Origin: UBA1206 sp045643125
GTDB lineage: Bacteria > Bacillota > Clostridia > Oscillospirales > CAG-382
Length of the DNA: 13,875 nt
Reading direction: 5' to 3'
Assembly (NCBI GenBank): GCA_045643125.1
Contig: JAZUKE010000102.1
Coordinates: forward strand, 1-13,875
Under the pieces are notes generated by a model. The model searched no databases and was not told the DNA's origin. It saw only the letters and a list, made by a program, of their open reading frames with translations. A program made the translations under genes and the position numbers. Of this stretch, positions 1-6,005 are shown piece by piece. Each line of letters starts with the position of its first letter. The stretch's first letter is position 1.

Positions 1-1898
1 CGGTAAACGACGATCCCGATTATTACTACGATTTTTATTCCTATTCTCTCGATAAGACCGACTACGGCTATTGGAAGAATACGAACGATGCCGATTATAA
101 CGACGTCATCAACCTTGCATCCCTCGACGGCGTCACCGTCCACGCAAAGCATTTCGATCCGATATCAAAGACTACCGTCAATCAGGGCAAGGCAAGCGAC
201 ATCGCAAAGCTCATCGACGGCAAATATCACTCCCGTGAGCATTACGACGATACCGCGTGGGTACGCTTCACAAGAGGCGGCGGACGCCATATCGTCATCG
301 ACCTCAAATACAAAATGGCACTTACCGGCTTCAAGGCGACTTTCCTCAATATGAAAGGCACCGGCGTTGCCGCTCCTCCCGCAGCATACGTTTCCATAAG
401 CTGCGACGGCGAAGAATGGGTCACCGTCAGCGCCGAGGAAAGCGGTATGTTCTACGAGAACAAGCCTTATATATGGACTTACGAAGCCGAAACCAAAAAG
501 ACATACGAAGCGCGCTACGTCCGTATAACCTTCCAGACCGTGCCGTTCAACTCTATGGGCAGTTCCGTCTATATGGACGAATTTGAAGTTTACGGCAAAA
601 AGAACGCCGCAGGCGCCGTAAAAGCGGAATATGACAAAGAAATAGTGATGGGCAGATATCCCGATCCCGCAGATATCGGAGCCGAGAACATTCTGTTTGC
701 GAGCATTACCGACGGCTACGGCGTACATTGCACAGACAGATGCGTGATCGACGAAGATTCCGCGCTCAGATATCTTGCTTACGTCGATAAGGACGGCAAG
801 GTGACCGACACCTTTATGGATTCCGTCTCGCTTTGCTTCAGAGGCGGCACCTGCGACGTCGCCGAAAAGAAAGACGGATATAATTTCTTCCTTGACGAAA
901 TGTTCTACGACGGGCTGAACCTTGACGCTCTCAACAAGGTAAAGGGCGAAATAAACAAAACTCTCGGCAAAGACGAAAAAGTCGGCATCTGGCTCGCGGT
1001 GACATGCCCCGTATCCGGCGACGTCTTTGAAGGAAAGAAGATGACCAAGAGCGATGAAGCGATTGCTTTCCTCAAATGGCAGGCTGACGAGTGCGTGAGA
1101 CGCTTCAACGAAAAGAATTACGAAAACCTCAGTTTCCTCGGCTTCTATTGGGAAAGCGAGCACATCAAGGAAGACAATATCGCCTTTGACGTGAAGATCA
1201 TCAAGGGCTTTAACGAGTACGTTCATTCGATCGGTCTGCTCTCGTCGTGGTGCCCGTATTACAGCGCTTACGGCAGCTGGAGATGGAAAGAAGTCGGCTT
1301 CGACATAGCCTGCCTGCAGCCGAACGCAATGTTCTACAACGTGGACAGAACACGTCTTCAGACCACTGCCGAGATAGCGAAGATATACGGTATGTGCGTT
1401 GAAATAGAGATTGAAGACTATACGAGCGAGGACGCAAGGACGATATACCGCGATTACCTTAAAACATCCTACGACAACGGTCACATCGATTCGATCAAGA
1501 TGTATTATCAGGGCAGCGTTCCCGGTGCGTTCGAAGGCTCGTGCAACGCAAAGAGCGATGAGGACAGAAGCGTTTACGAAGATACCTACGCATACGCCAA
1601 GGGCAAACTCGACGAGTCGTTCGGCAAGCCGAAGGGAAGCGACCTTTCCGCTTTCGCCGATACCAAAGTCGATATACAGCACGGCAAACGTGCCGCGATA
1701 GAAATACCGTCGCTTGACGGCGTAGAGTACCGCATACTGACGTCACCCGTATACGGCACGTTCAGAATAACTACATCCGGCAAGATAAACTATACGTCTC
1801 TCAAAGGCTTCCTCGGCGAAGATACGCTTGTCATATCTGTCTTTGACGGAGTGAGCGAGCCGAAGACGGTCACTTATACGTTCAACGTAACGAAGTAA
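1..1898 (+). CDS. DUF4855-domain secreted carbohydrate-active protein, 5'-truncated
   Basis: The reading frame is open from the first complete codon (position 3) to a TAA at 1896-1898, giving 631 visible residues. The true start and any signal peptide lie upstream, so the internal ATG at 315 should not be used as the start. Visible residues 39-199 look like a discoidin (F5/8 type C) carbohydrate-binding domain, with the pattern LASLDGV..., LIDGKYHS, W.RF and HIVIDL, ending in DEFEVYG. Residues 228-520 match DUF4855, starting ILFASITDGYG; it includes FYWESEH (Glu384, Glu386) and CVEIEIED (Glu467, 469, 471). Residues 556-631 form a beta-rich Ig/cadherin-like tail. DUF4855 has no settled activity that I know of; the alternating strands and helices with conserved Trp and Glu fit a TIM-barrel glycoside-hydrolase-like fold, which is inference. 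A likely role is binding or cleaving polysaccharide outside the cell. Confidence 0.8.
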   Translation, partial: VNDDPDYYYDFYSYSLDKTDYGYWKNTNDADYNDVINLASLDGVTVHAKHFDPISKTTVNQGKASDIAKLIDGKYHSREHYDDTAWVRFTRGGGRHIVIDLKYKMALTGFKATFLNMKGTGVAAPPAAYVSISCDGEEWVTVSAEESGMFYENKPYIWTYEAETKKTYEARYVRITFQTVPFNSMGSSVYMDEFEVYGKKNAAGAVKAEYDKEIVMGRYPDPADIGAENILFASITDGYGVHCTDRCVIDEDSALRYLAYVDKDGKVTDTFMDSVSLCFRGGTCDVAEKKDGYNFFLDEMFYDGLNLDALNKVKGEINKTLGKDEKVGIWLAVTCPVSGDVFEGKKMTKSDEAIAFLKWQADECVRRFNEKNYENLSFLGFYWESEHIKEDNIAFDVKIIKGFNEYVHSIGLLSSWCPYYSAYGSWRWKEVGFDIACLQPNAMFYNVDRTRLQTTAEIAKIYGMCVEIEIEDYTSEDARTIYRDYLKTSYDNGHIDSIKMYYQGSVPGAFEGSCNAKSDEDRSVYEDTYAYAKGKLDESFGKPKGSDLSAFADTKVDIQHGKRAAIEIPSLDGVEYRILTSPVYGTFRITTSGKINYTSLKGFLGEDTLVISVFDGVSEPKTVTYTFNVTK

Positions 1899-1908
1899 GA
1901 TCCCATAC

Positions 1909-1957
1909 AAAACAGGGCTGATTTTAACAAAATTTATCCAAAAATCAGCTCTGTTTT
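1909..1957 (+). terminator. Rho-independent terminator after the DUF4855 gene
   Basis: Arms AAAACAGGGCTGATTTT (1909-1925) and AAAATCAGCTCTGTTTT (1941-1957) pair over 17 positions with one G-T wobble, around a 15-nt loop. The T run is part of the descending arm. The hairpin starts 10 bases after the stop codon. The A/T-flanked stem would also work in the opposite direction. Confidence 0.75.
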
Positions 1958-2057
1958 CTCACGTTAGACATTATAATATTTCCAAATGTCGAAAAAACGT
2001 TGAAATATAAGGAGAAAAAGAGCGCGAAAAAAGTTTTGACTTTTTTTCAAAAAACTA

Positions 2058-2086
2058 TTGCTTTTTTCGATACAATGTGGTATTAT
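2058..2086 (+). promoter_or_regulatory. Sigma-A-type promoter of the tRNA operon
   Basis: TTGCTT (2058-2063), a 17-bp spacer and TATTAT (2081-2086) lie about 30 bp upstream of tRNA-Asp. An A/T-rich tract (2027-2069) precedes and overlaps it, which could act as an UP-like element. The predicted start is near 2093. No other gene lies between this site and tRNA-Asp. Confidence 0.6.
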
Positions 2087-2116
2087 ATGCGTGTTGCCGG
2101 TGAGGCACACAGAAAC

Positions 2117-2193
2117 GGTCCGGTAGTTCAGTTGGTTAGAACGCTGCCCTGTCACGGCAGAGGTCAGGGGTTCGAGTCCCCTTCGGATCGCCA
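2117..2193 (+). tRNA. tRNA-Asp (GTC)
   Basis: A full cloverleaf of 77 nt including encoded CCA (2191-2193). The acceptor GGTCCGG pairs with TCGGATC with two G-T wobbles. The anticodon stem is CTGCC/GGCAG with loop CTGTCAC, anticodon GTC at 2151-2153. The T-arm is AGGGG-TTCGAGT-CCCCT. It is the first gene of the four-tRNA operon. Confidence 0.97.
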
Positions 2194-2196
2194 AAA

Positions 2197-2301
2197 GATT
2201 ATCCGGTGTTTATGCCTCTGTAGCTCAGTTGGTAGAGCAGGAGACTGAAAATTTCCGTGTCGTTGGTTCGATTCCGACCGGAGGCACCACACCGGATAAT
2301 C
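2197..2301 (+). repeat. Perfect 13-bp inverted repeat bracketing tRNA-Phe
   Basis: GATTATCCGGTGT (2197-2209) and its exact reverse complement ACACCGGATAATC (2289-2301) flank tRNA-Phe. The right arm includes the final A of the encoded CCA. In the precursor RNA the arms could form a helix continuing outward from the acceptor stem, separated from it by a small internal loop (TTAT on the 5' side, ACC on the 3' side). A processing signal is possible but is inference. Confidence 0.85.
2214..2289 (+). tRNA. tRNA-Phe (GAA)
   Basis: A 76-nt cloverleaf including encoded CCA (2287-2289). The acceptor GCCTCTG pairs with CGGAGGC, with one T-G wobble. The anticodon arm is GGAGA-CTGAAAA-TTTCC with anticodon GAA at 2247-2249. 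The T-arm is GTTGG-TTCGATT-CCGAC. It lies 20 bp after tRNA-Asp. Confidence 0.97.
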
Positions 2302-2308
2302 CAAAGAT

Positions 2309-2384
2309 GCGGATTTAGCTCATTTGGTAGAGCGCCACCTTGCCAAGGTGGAGGTAGCGGGTTCGAACCCCGTAATCCGCTCCA
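2309..2384 (+). tRNA. tRNA-Gly (GCC)
   Basis: A 76-nt cloverleaf including encoded CCA (2382-2384). The acceptor GCGGATT pairs perfectly with AATCCGC. The anticodon arm is CCACC-TTGCCAA-GGTGG with anticodon GCC at 2342-2344. The discriminator base is T. It lies 19 bp after tRNA-Phe. Confidence 0.97.
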
Positions 2385-2387
2385 ATT

Positions 2388-2446
2388 TTTACTCCGGGGT
2401 GTTTACACGGCGTGCAAACGGTGTAAGAGTGGCTTTAAGGAGTAAA
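2388..2446 (+). repeat. Nested inverted repeats in the tRNA-Gly/tRNA-Thr spacer
   Basis: TTTACTCC (2388-2395) and GGAGTAAA (2439-2446) are perfect complements. Inside them TTACAC (2403-2408) pairs with GTGTAA (2421-2426). An alternative inner hairpin, GTTTACAC (2401-2408) with GTGCAAAC (2412-2419), has one mismatch and a 3-nt loop. Two smaller hairpins follow: GCGG/CCGC (2455-2468) and AACGG/CCGTT (2476-2493). The 114-bp spacer has no gene that I can recognise. It may be a structured processing spacer or a small RNA. Confidence 0.5.
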
Positions 2447-2498
2447 CGAATAACGCGGTGTATTCCGCACTGATGAACGGTCTTAGTGCCGTTTATTT

Positions 2499-2574
2499 GC
2501 TGATGTGGCACAGGTGGTAGCGCACATCCTTGGTAAGGATGAGGTCACGAGTTCGAATCTCGTCATCAGCTCCA
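2499..2574 (+). tRNA. tRNA-Thr (GGT)
   Basis: A 76-nt cloverleaf including encoded CCA (2572-2574). The acceptor GCTGATG pairs perfectly with CATCAGC. The anticodon arm is CATCC-TTGGTAA-GGATG with anticodon GGT at 2532-2534. The T-arm is ACGAG-TTCGAAT-CTCGT. The D-stem is odd: GCAC (2508-2511) against GCGC (2520-2523) leaves an A-C mismatch at positions 12-23, where I would expect T-A. The rest of the fold is intact, so the gene is probably functional. Confidence 0.95.
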
Positions 2575-2577
2575 TCA

Positions 2578-2605
2578 AGCCTCCGATTTTCTCGGGGGCT
2601 TTTTT
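2578..2605 (+). terminator. Rho-independent terminator of the tRNA operon
   Basis: AGCCTCCGA (2578-2586) and TCGGGGGCT (2592-2600) form a 9-bp stem with one T-G wobble and a 5-nt loop, followed by five more T (2601-2605). It begins three bases after the CCA of tRNA-Thr. Confidence 0.92.
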
Positions 2606-2671
2606 CGTACCAATACTTTAAGCAGAGTTTAAGGTCTGCGTATCATAATTTACAAAAAGGAGATACCGAAT

Positions 2672-3634
2672 ATGAAAAAAACGCTTATCGTATTTTTTGC
2701 TCTCGTTCTCATTCTTTCGCTTTGCGCCTGCACATCCGGCAACGGCGAAACCAACGTGTCGTCCGAAACCTCAAAGGCTGCGGAAACGTCAAAGACAGCC
2801 GAAACAAGCGCGTCTCCCGACGTAAGCGGCGAAAGCGAATCAAGCGAAGCACAGCCTGACGACAGATTCAGCAAGTTCGATCTCAACACAAAAGAAGACG
2901 AAAACGCCAAGACGGTCAATATGTCCGGCACCACGTTCGACTGCGGCGGTCAGAAGAGCGAAAAGGTGTTCAATATCACTTCCGAAGGCACTTACGTCTT
3001 CACCGGCGAAATGACGGGCGGTCAGGTAATAGTCGAAGTCGATAAGACCGAGAAAGTTCATATCATCCTCAAAAACGCTTCCATCCACTGCAATTCGTCC
3101 GCTCCCATTTGGGTGAAATCCGCCGATAAGGTCTCGGTCACCGTTGCGGACGGAACCGTAAACAAGCTCACCGACGGCGGCAAATATACCTACGACAACG
3201 CCGACGAAGAGCCTAACGCCTGCCTGTTCTCCAAGGACGACCTTACGATCAACGGAAGCGGCACTTTGACCGTTACCACAAAGGCAAACAACGGTATATG
3301 CACCAAGGACGACCTCAAGATCGTCGGCGCGACTCTTGTGATAAGCTCCAAGAACAACGCAATAAAGGGAAATGACTCCGTTACGATAAGAGGCGGCAAG
3401 ATAACCGTTTCGCAGTGCGACGACGGCATCAAGACCACCAACGAAGAAGACGAAGGAAAGGGCTTTATCTATATCGAAGACGCCGATATCACCATCACTT
3501 CTTCCGATGACGCTTTGCAGGCGACGCAGAATGTCACGATAGTGAGCGGCATCGTCAACGCTCACGCCAAGGGTGACGCCGTGAACTGCGACGGCACGGC
3601 AGATATCGCGCCCGGAACTCTCAATACCAAATGA
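2672..3634 (+). CDS. Cthe_2159-like carbohydrate-binding beta-helix lipoprotein
   Basis: A 320-residue protein starting at an ATG preceded by AAAGGAG (2656-2662). Residues 1-20 are a lipoprotein signal with lipobox L-C-A-C, so Cys20 should be lipidated and the protein anchored outside the membrane. Residues 21-70 are a Ser/Thr/Glu-rich linker. From about residue 78 short repeating strands follow (TFDCGG, GTYVFTGEM, VHIILKNASI, LTINGSGTLTV, NNAIKGNDSVTIRGGKITV, DDALQATQNVTIVSG), the pattern of the Cthe_2159 family, whose founding member is reported to bind cellulose and pectin-like sugars in a right-handed beta-helix. The C-terminus ends abruptly inside what looks like another helix rung (NCDGTADIAPGTLNTK). 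The stop overlaps the next start as ATGA. A weak promoter, TTTAAG-N18-TATCAT (2617-2646), is possible. Polysaccharide capture is the likely role; the actual ligand is unknown. Confidence 0.8.
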   Translation: MKKTLIVFFALVLILSLCACTSGNGETNVSSETSKAAETSKTAETSASPDVSGESESSEAQPDDRFSKFDLNTKEDENAKTVNMSGTTFDCGGQKSEKVFNITSEGTYVFTGEMTGGQVIVEVDKTEKVHIILKNASIHCNSSAPIWVKSADKVSVTVADGTVNKLTDGGKYTYDNADEEPNACLFSKDDLTINGSGTLTVTTKANNGICTKDDLKIVGATLVISSKNNAIKGNDSVTIRGGKITVSQCDDGIKTTNEEDEGKGFIYIEDADITITSSDDALQATQNVTIVSGIVNAHAKGDAVNCDGTADIAPGTLNTK

Positions 3635-4137
3635 ATAAAAAACTCTATGTGTCCCTTCTCACGCTGGCTCTGCTGCTGGTCTGCATAGGTGCGTTCCTCA
3701 TAATCAAGGAAGTCACAACGCAGGGCGGCGACGATCCCGTGGACGCGGTCTGGTCTTACGAACGCGCTTCTATGGAGGGCGACGCTGGCGGGATGCTGCG
3801 TTTTTCCTCCGGTTACAATATTGCGCGGCTTCAATACCGCAACCCGTCCGACGAGCCGCTCAAGGACTATCTCGACCGCCTTTACGATTCCACACGCTCG
3901 ATATACGAGGACGTTGATCTTTCGTATTCGCTCGTTGACACTTACGTTATCGGCGAAAACGAGGCGATGTTCGCTTCACTTATCGAAAAATACCGTACCG
4001 AGGACACCGAAACGGTCATTGAAGGATTTGCCTATGTAAAAATAACCGTTTTTGCAAACGGTGTACGCAAATTCGATTTTCCTTCCTACGCCGTAAAGAC
4101 GGACGGCAGATGGTTCTATTTTATGCCCGCCGAATAA
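3631..4137 (+). CDS. Small membrane-anchored protein of unknown function
   Basis: A 168-residue protein whose ATG overlaps the previous stop in ATGA (3631-3634). There is no Shine-Dalgarno sequence directly upstream, so it is probably translated by coupling to the lipoprotein gene. Residues 5-27 are one hydrophobic segment after a Lys pair, suggesting a signal anchor with the rest outside the cell. The soluble part (VDAVWSYERASMEGD, then a strand-rich stretch ending KTDGRWFYFMPAE) has the look of a small alpha+beta NTF2-like domain, with an early helix and a final DGRWYF-type strand. That fold guess is weak, and I do not recognise the family. The overlap suggests it works with the beta-helix lipoprotein. 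Confidence 0.75.
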   Translation: MNKKLYVSLLTLALLLVCIGAFLIIKEVTTQGGDDPVDAVWSYERASMEGDAGGMLRFSSGYNIARLQYRNPSDEPLKDYLDRLYDSTRSIYEDVDLSYSLVDTYVIGENEAMFASLIEKYRTEDTETVIEGFAYVKITVFANGVRKFDFPSYAVKTDGRWFYFMPAE

Positions 4138-4144
4138 AAAAGTT

Positions 4145-4178
4145 AAAGCACTTGCCCGAAAGAAGGGAAAGTGCTTTT
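4145..4178. terminator. Bidirectional terminator between convergent genes
   Basis: AAAGCACTT (4145-4153) and AAGTGCTTT (4169-4177) form a perfect 9-bp stem. Inner CCC/GGG pairs extend it past a 1x1 mismatch. T runs follow on both strands. It sits between the stop at 4137 (+) and the stop at 4183 (-), so it can end both operons. Confidence 0.85.
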
Positions 4179-4182
4179 GTCT

Positions 4183-5025
4183 TTATATAAGCCCGTTTTT
4201 TACCATATCCATATACGCGATGATGCCGTTTTCTTCGGCTTCGTTGTAAACGTATCCGAGGAGTATCGCCGTTTTTCTTGCCGTGTTGCCGAAAAGGCTT
4301 ATCATCGTATAAGCGGAAGACCACATAGCTTCGGGAGATGCCGCCGTATATGTGCTTATGTACTGACTGTACATTTCGGGCGGCAGATATTTTTTGAAAT
4401 ACTTTCCGCATTTGCCGACCGATACGCCGAAACCGTGTTCGGCACCGATATACCACGATATCATTTTTACGAGCATATCACGGACGCAGGTATTCAGCAT
4501 TTCCATAGCGTACGGGACTTCGTCGCGTGCGATGCCTTTGGCGACGTTGTTAAGACACCAGTGAAATTCGTTGGCGCAGTCGTCAAACTCCTTCTGCGAA
4601 GGCTTTTTCACATACCAATACGCGGGATCTGCTTTTATTCCCGGCAAAGCGTTGTCTTTGTCAAGCAGGATATACGCAGGCTCTCCGTCAGGCAGGACGA
4701 ATTTTTCCGTTACCGTAAGGTCAATGCGGTTTCCGTCCGAAAATATCATCAGATACACAAAATTTCCGTTATTGTCGGGCGGAATGAGCGACATACTTTC
4801 GGGCTTCTGCATAAGGATGGGACGACCGAAATTCGCTTCTATCCATTTGTCGTTGTCCCGATAAGGCGAAATATCGGTCACGAGATACACGATATCAAAA
4901 TCCTGATATACGTCATTCGGGCAATCGGCGTTCGTTCTCGATCCGCTGATGATGACGCTTCTGACTTTTTCGTCCTTTTCGGCGACGCTTTTTATAAGAA
5001 AAAGCATTTCTTCCGGACTTCTCAT
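4183..5025 (-). CDS. ANT(6)/AadK-like aminoglycoside 6-adenylyltransferase family protein
   Basis: A 280-residue protein, close to the length of Bacillus AadK and ANT(6) enzymes. The nucleotidyltransferase core is visible as ISGSRTN (residues 26-32), QDFDIVYLV (41-49, with Asp42 and Asp44) and RIDLTV (100-105, with Asp102); together these give the three acidic metal-binding residues of the fold. The C-terminal helical part keeps the family signature EFHWCLNNVAKGIARDE (153-169). Family members transfer AMP from ATP to the 6-hydroxyl of streptomycin. Chromosomal copies in Clostridia often have no proven resistance role, so the substrate is uncertain. Its ATG overlaps the TGA of the upstream SGNH hydrolase gene in ATGA (5022-5025). 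It is the last gene of the six-gene unit and ends at the shared terminator. Confidence 0.88.
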   Translation of the reverse strand: MRSPEEMLFLIKSVAEKDEKVRSVIISGSRTNADCPNDVYQDFDIVYLVTDISPYRDNDKWIEANFGRPILMQKPESMSLIPPDNNGNFVYLMIFSDGNRIDLTVTEKFVLPDGEPAYILLDKDNALPGIKADPAYWYVKKPSQKEFDDCANEFHWCLNNVAKGIARDEVPYAMEMLNTCVRDMLVKMISWYIGAEHGFGVSVGKCGKYFKKYLPPEMYSQYISTYTAASPEAMWSSAYTMISLFGNTARKTAILLGYVYNEAEENGIIAYMDMVKNGLI

Positions 5026-6002
5026 ATCTTCCCGCTTTCTTTCATTTTTTCATAAAGGTTTCTTGCATAGACCGAAAAACCGAGGTCGTTCGGGTGCAGA
5101 TATTTGTCGGAATAAAAATCGGGGATATGCGGCGTGAGATGCCAGCCGTTGATGAAGGTGATATCCTTTATGCCTTCGCATATCTTTCTCATCCTATCGT
5201 CAAGCTCGTCGGCGATGAAGCCCATCTTCTTTTCGTCGGTGTGGTCGGCGCGCCATATCGGCGTTATCGCAAAAATAACGCTTTCGGGGAAAGTTTCACG
5301 CAAAGCCGCGAAAAAGCTCCTGCAGTTCGTTTCAAAACGCTCGTACGGTGTCTTCGACCAGTCGTTCGTACCGTATGCGACGGTGACGATATCCGGCGAA
5401 GGACACTCTTTTTCTATTATCTTGGGGTAGAACACGTCTGCGGCGATGCCTTTGTTGAGCGTGTCGCAGTCGAGCAGCCTTGAAATTATCGCGTCGTAGG
5501 AAAGCGACGGATAGAGCGCGTCGTAACCCTGAGTTATCGAGTCGCCGTAGCAGATCATCTTTCTGCTTCTGTTTATCGCTTCAAAGCTCCCGTCGAGTTC
5601 AAAATTCTTTATTTCCGTTTTTCTCGACCACGGAAAATATATTTCCACATAGTTTTTGCTTCCGTCAAGCACTATTTCCGCTTTGCTTTCGCAAACAGTC
5701 GCATCGGGAAGCCCGAAATGACAAGTCATAACGCCGTTGACATACACGTCGAAATATCCGTAATATCTGCTTGAGCCGATAGACGTGCGGTAGTCGAACG
5801 CTATGCGCTTTGAATCTGTCGCAAACGCGAGCCTCACACCGGACGTCGCAAACGTTTTCATATAAAAATCACCGAGTCCGTCGTTTTTATAGGAAAGCGA
5901 CTGAGTATCGGTAAAGCGGAAAAATCCGAAATAGCCGTCTTTTTCCTTTACGCTCACAGCGCCTTTCGTAATGGAACGCAGTTCATCAATATCAAGAATC
6001 AT
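5022..6002 (-). CDS. SGNH/GDSL hydrolase (probable carbohydrate esterase)
   Basis: A 326-residue protein. The start ATG (6002) has AAAGGA lying over the end of hemW, 3 bp away. Residues 1-140 form a beta-rich N-terminal domain. The SGNH hydrolase domain follows: block I CYGDSITQG (Ser155), block II NKGIAAD (Gly185), block III YGTND (Asn213) and block V DKYLHPND (His303). In block V the Asp sits four residues before the His (Asp299) rather than the usual three, and Lys300 occupies the standard position. There is no signal peptide, so cytoplasmic action on an acylated sugar is likely. Architecture resembles two-domain acetylxylan-esterase-like SGNH proteins. The stop overlaps the ANT(6)-like gene. 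The substrate is not evident. Confidence 0.87.
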   Translation of the reverse strand: MILDIDELRSITKGAVSVKEKDGYFGFFRFTDTQSLSYKNDGLGDFYMKTFATSGVRLAFATDSKRIAFDYRTSIGSSRYYGYFDVYVNGVMTCHFGLPDATVCESKAEIVLDGSKNYVEIYFPWSRKTEIKNFELDGSFEAINRSRKMICYGDSITQGYDALYPSLSYDAIISRLLDCDTLNKGIAADVFYPKIIEKECPSPDIVTVAYGTNDWSKTPYERFETNCRSFFAALRETFPESVIFAITPIWRADHTDEKKMGFIADELDDRMRKICEGIKDITFINGWHLTPHIPDFYSDKYLHPNDLGFSVYARNLYEKMKESGKI

Positions 6003-6005
6003 AAT

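Noticed and set aside
165..1682. A 505-codon open frame on the minus strand opposite the DUF4855 gene
   Set aside because: It has no ribosome binding site, its translation has no recognisable domain, and the plus-strand frame has clear domains. Codon bias of the real gene keeps the antisense frame open.
1961..2001. An interrupted palindrome (ACGTT-GACATT / AATGTC-AACGT) upstream of the tRNA operon
   Set aside because: It is A/T-rich, imperfect, about 60 bp from the promoter and not linked to any regulator gene; it could arise by chance.
2385..2498. A possible fifth tRNA or tRNA pseudogene in the Gly-Thr spacer
   Set aside because: There is no T-loop GTTCRA box and no cloverleaf could be built; only nested hairpins are supported.
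2840..3565. A 241-codon minus-strand frame opposite the beta-helix lipoprotein
   Set aside because: An antisense shadow of the repeat-rich beta-helix coding sequence, with no start signals.
4171..5055. A 294-codon plus-strand frame opposite the ANT(6)-like gene
   Set aside because: It overlaps the terminator and a gene with clear catalytic motifs; its translation matches nothing I recognise.
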